DNA from: Solibacillus cecembensis
GTDB lineage: Bacteria; Bacillota; Bacilli; Bacillales_A; Planococcaceae
NCBI RefSeq assembly: GCF_001439635.1
Contig: NZ_LMBZ01000004.1
Location: 124,001 to 188,000, forward strand
Length of the DNA stretch: 64,000 nt
Direction of reading: 5' to 3'
The translations under genes and the position numbers were made by a program. How positions within the stretch are numbered: position 1 is the stretch's first letter; every line of letters begins with the position of its first letter. A model generated the notes under the pieces. It made no database searches and was not told the DNA's origin. It was given only the letters and a program-made list of their open reading frames with translations. Positions 62,688 through 64,000 of this stretch are shown here, one piece after another.

Positions 62688-64000
62688 CTACTCCGCTGTT
62701 GCAACACGTAATACTTCTTCTGTCGTTGTTACACCGTCTAATACTTTTAATAATCCATCCTCAATTAATGTATTGAAGCCTTGCTCATTCATATAATCCC
62801 GGATGACGGATGCACTAGCACGATTTAAAATGAATTCTTTAATTTGGCGGTCAATCGGTAAAATTTCATGAATAGCTAAACGACCGCGGTAACCTGAGTG
62901 ATTGCAAGATGGACAGCCTCTCCCTTTGCGAACCGTTTCTATTACGATGCCGTTTTCTGCAAAGATTTCTTTTTCACGAACTGTCGCTGGAATTTCCCTT
63001 ACACAGTCACGACACACACGACGTACTAAACGTTGTGCCATAATGCCAACTAACGAAGAGGATAATAGGAATGGCTCAATGCCCATATCTTGCATACGTG
63101 AGATAGACTCAACCGCACTATTCGTATGCAGCGTACTTAGAACTAAATGCCCAGTTAAAGAAGCTCTCGTTGCAATTTGTGCAGTTTCAAGATCACGAAT
63201 TTCCCCAATCATGACAATATCCGGGTCCTGTCGTAAAATCGAACGAAGCCCTGCTGCAAATGTCAGACCCACTTCTTCTTTCACTTGGATTTGGTTAATG
63301 CCATTTAGCTGATATTCCACCGGATCTTCAACTGTAATAATATTAACTTCTTCATCATTTAAATGAGAAAGCGCCGCATAAAGTGTACTTGATTTACCTG
63401 AACCTGTTGGACCTGTAATTAATACAATCCCATTTGGACGTGCAATCATGCTGCGAAATAGGGCAACATTTTTCTCAGTAAAGCCTAATTTGTCGATATC
63501 ATTTGCCGCGTTGCTTAAGTCTAAAATACGCATAACAACTTTCTCGCCGTAAATCGTTGGCAATGTAGATAAACGAATATCTACTGGCTTAAAGTTTACC
63601 GTTGATTTAATGCGTCCGTCTTGCGGTGTTCGATTTTCGGTAATGTTTAAATTCCCCAAAATTTTTACACGTGCCGTAATGACACTTTGCATATGTTTTG
63701 GAAGGGAGCGCTCTGTACGTAACTCGCCATCCACACGGTAGCGAATTTTCAACTCTGTTTCTTGTGGATCAAAGTGAATATCTGATGCACGCTGCGCCAC
63801 ACCGTTTGCGATAATTTGGTTCACTAAACGAACAATCGGTGAATCCTCGTCAATCATTTCTTGTGGTTTTTCTCCGTTAGGCGCCGTCACACCAAGCTCT
63901 GTCATTGCCGCATCCATTGATTCTTGTAAATCATAATATTTCGTCAGCGTACGATATAAATCATCTTTCGCCGCAATACTTGTCTCGATTTGACAGCCTG
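62688..64000 (-). CDS. pilB: Type IV pilus extension ATPase PilB (5' end beyond the window)
   Basis: GspE/PilB ATPase; the frame stays open to the right edge, so at least 27 residues precede the Met at 63917, including TSIAAKDDLYRTLTKYYDLQ, typical of the N-terminal MshEN domain. Walker A is GPTGSGKSST, Walker B DPDIVMIGEIRDLETAQ, His box GHLVLSTLHTN. A zinc site is made by CRDC and by CPSC near NHSGYRGRLAIHE. It drives assembly of the pilin at 59901-60314. First gene seen of the pilus operon. Confidence 0.95.
   Translation of the reverse strand, partial: GCQIETSIAAKDDLYRTLTKYYDLQESMDAAMTELGVTAPNGEKPQEMIDEDSPIVRLVNQIIANGVAQRASDIHFDPQETELKIRYRVDGELRTERSLPKHMQSVITARVKILGNLNITENRTPQDGRIKSTVNFKPVDIRLSTLPTIYGEKVVMRILDLSNAANDIDKLGFTEKNVALFRSMIARPNGIVLITGPTGSGKSSTLYAALSHLNDEEVNIITVEDPVEYQLNGINQIQVKEEVGLTFAAGLRSILRQDPDIVMIGEIRDLETAQIATRASLTGHLVLSTLHTNSAVESISRMQDMGIEPFLLSSSLVGIMAQRLVRRVCRDCVREIPATVREKEIFAENGIVIETVRKGRGCPSCNHSGYRGRLAIHEILPIDRQIKEFILNRASASVIRDYMNEQGFNTLIEDGLLKVLDGVTTTEEVLRVATAE

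Overview
The window reads as chromosomal DNA of an AT-rich, Gram-positive, probably spore-forming member of the Bacillales. Several gene orders are those of Bacillus subtilis: lexA/yneA/yneB with ynzC and tkt; pbpA next to pst and sodA/yqgC/yqgB; ispG with yqfW; and hisS-aspS with a 6S RNA gene next to aspS and a yrvJ-like amidase on the other side. A Solibacillus/Lysinibacillus-like (Planococcaceae) origin is my inference. No tRNA, rRNA, insertion sequence, prophage or CRISPR array was found.

Layout. 1-1941: end of a peptide ABC transporter (permease, binding lipoprotein). 2287-5790: orphan response regulator, a TsdA-like dihaem cytochrome c behind an FNR/CRP-type palindrome, and small genes. 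5905-11540: 6S RNA, aspS, hisS, their T-box leader and a secreted amidase. 11599-19015: metabolic and unknown genes, an ECF sigma factor with a membrane partner, and one copy of a repeated hairpin element. 19086-26522: a second copy of that element, phoU-pstBACS with a PhoP-type promoter, and pbpA. 26711-32401: fluoride channel pair, sodA, yqgC, yqgB, a LysM protein, ispG and yqfW. 32501-45511: a large minus-strand cluster for murein and D-amino-acid peptides. 45818-50405: small and unknown genes and an EAL protein. 50603-55893: tkt, ynzC, a foreign-looking glycosyltransferase, yneB, yneA and lexA. 55936-64000: a C26 amidotransferase-like hydrolase and a type IV pilus operon (pilB, T, C, pilin, M, N, O, D) running off the right edge.

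How genes work together. In the murein cluster an oligopeptide importer is surrounded by cytoplasmic peptidases able to cut L,D-, D,D-, gamma-D-Glu and D-amino peptides: LdcA, a YkfC-like NlpC/P60 enzyme, DppA, a VanX-like dipeptidase and a DmpA-type aminopeptidase, plus a CstA-type transporter. The L-Ala-D/L-Glu epimerase expected there survives only as a truncated relic with an internal stop (about 41001-41199).

The least explained structure is a ~140-base, three-hairpin element found twice in full (13979-14119, 19086-19222), in the same orientation. Each copy sits between the stop codon of a gene and that gene's terminator, and its first hairpin overlaps the stop codon. A fragment of it also lies at the end of dppA, where the epimerase was lost. 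Coding starts below were moved from the longest open frame to the start best supported by a ribosome binding site where the two differ.
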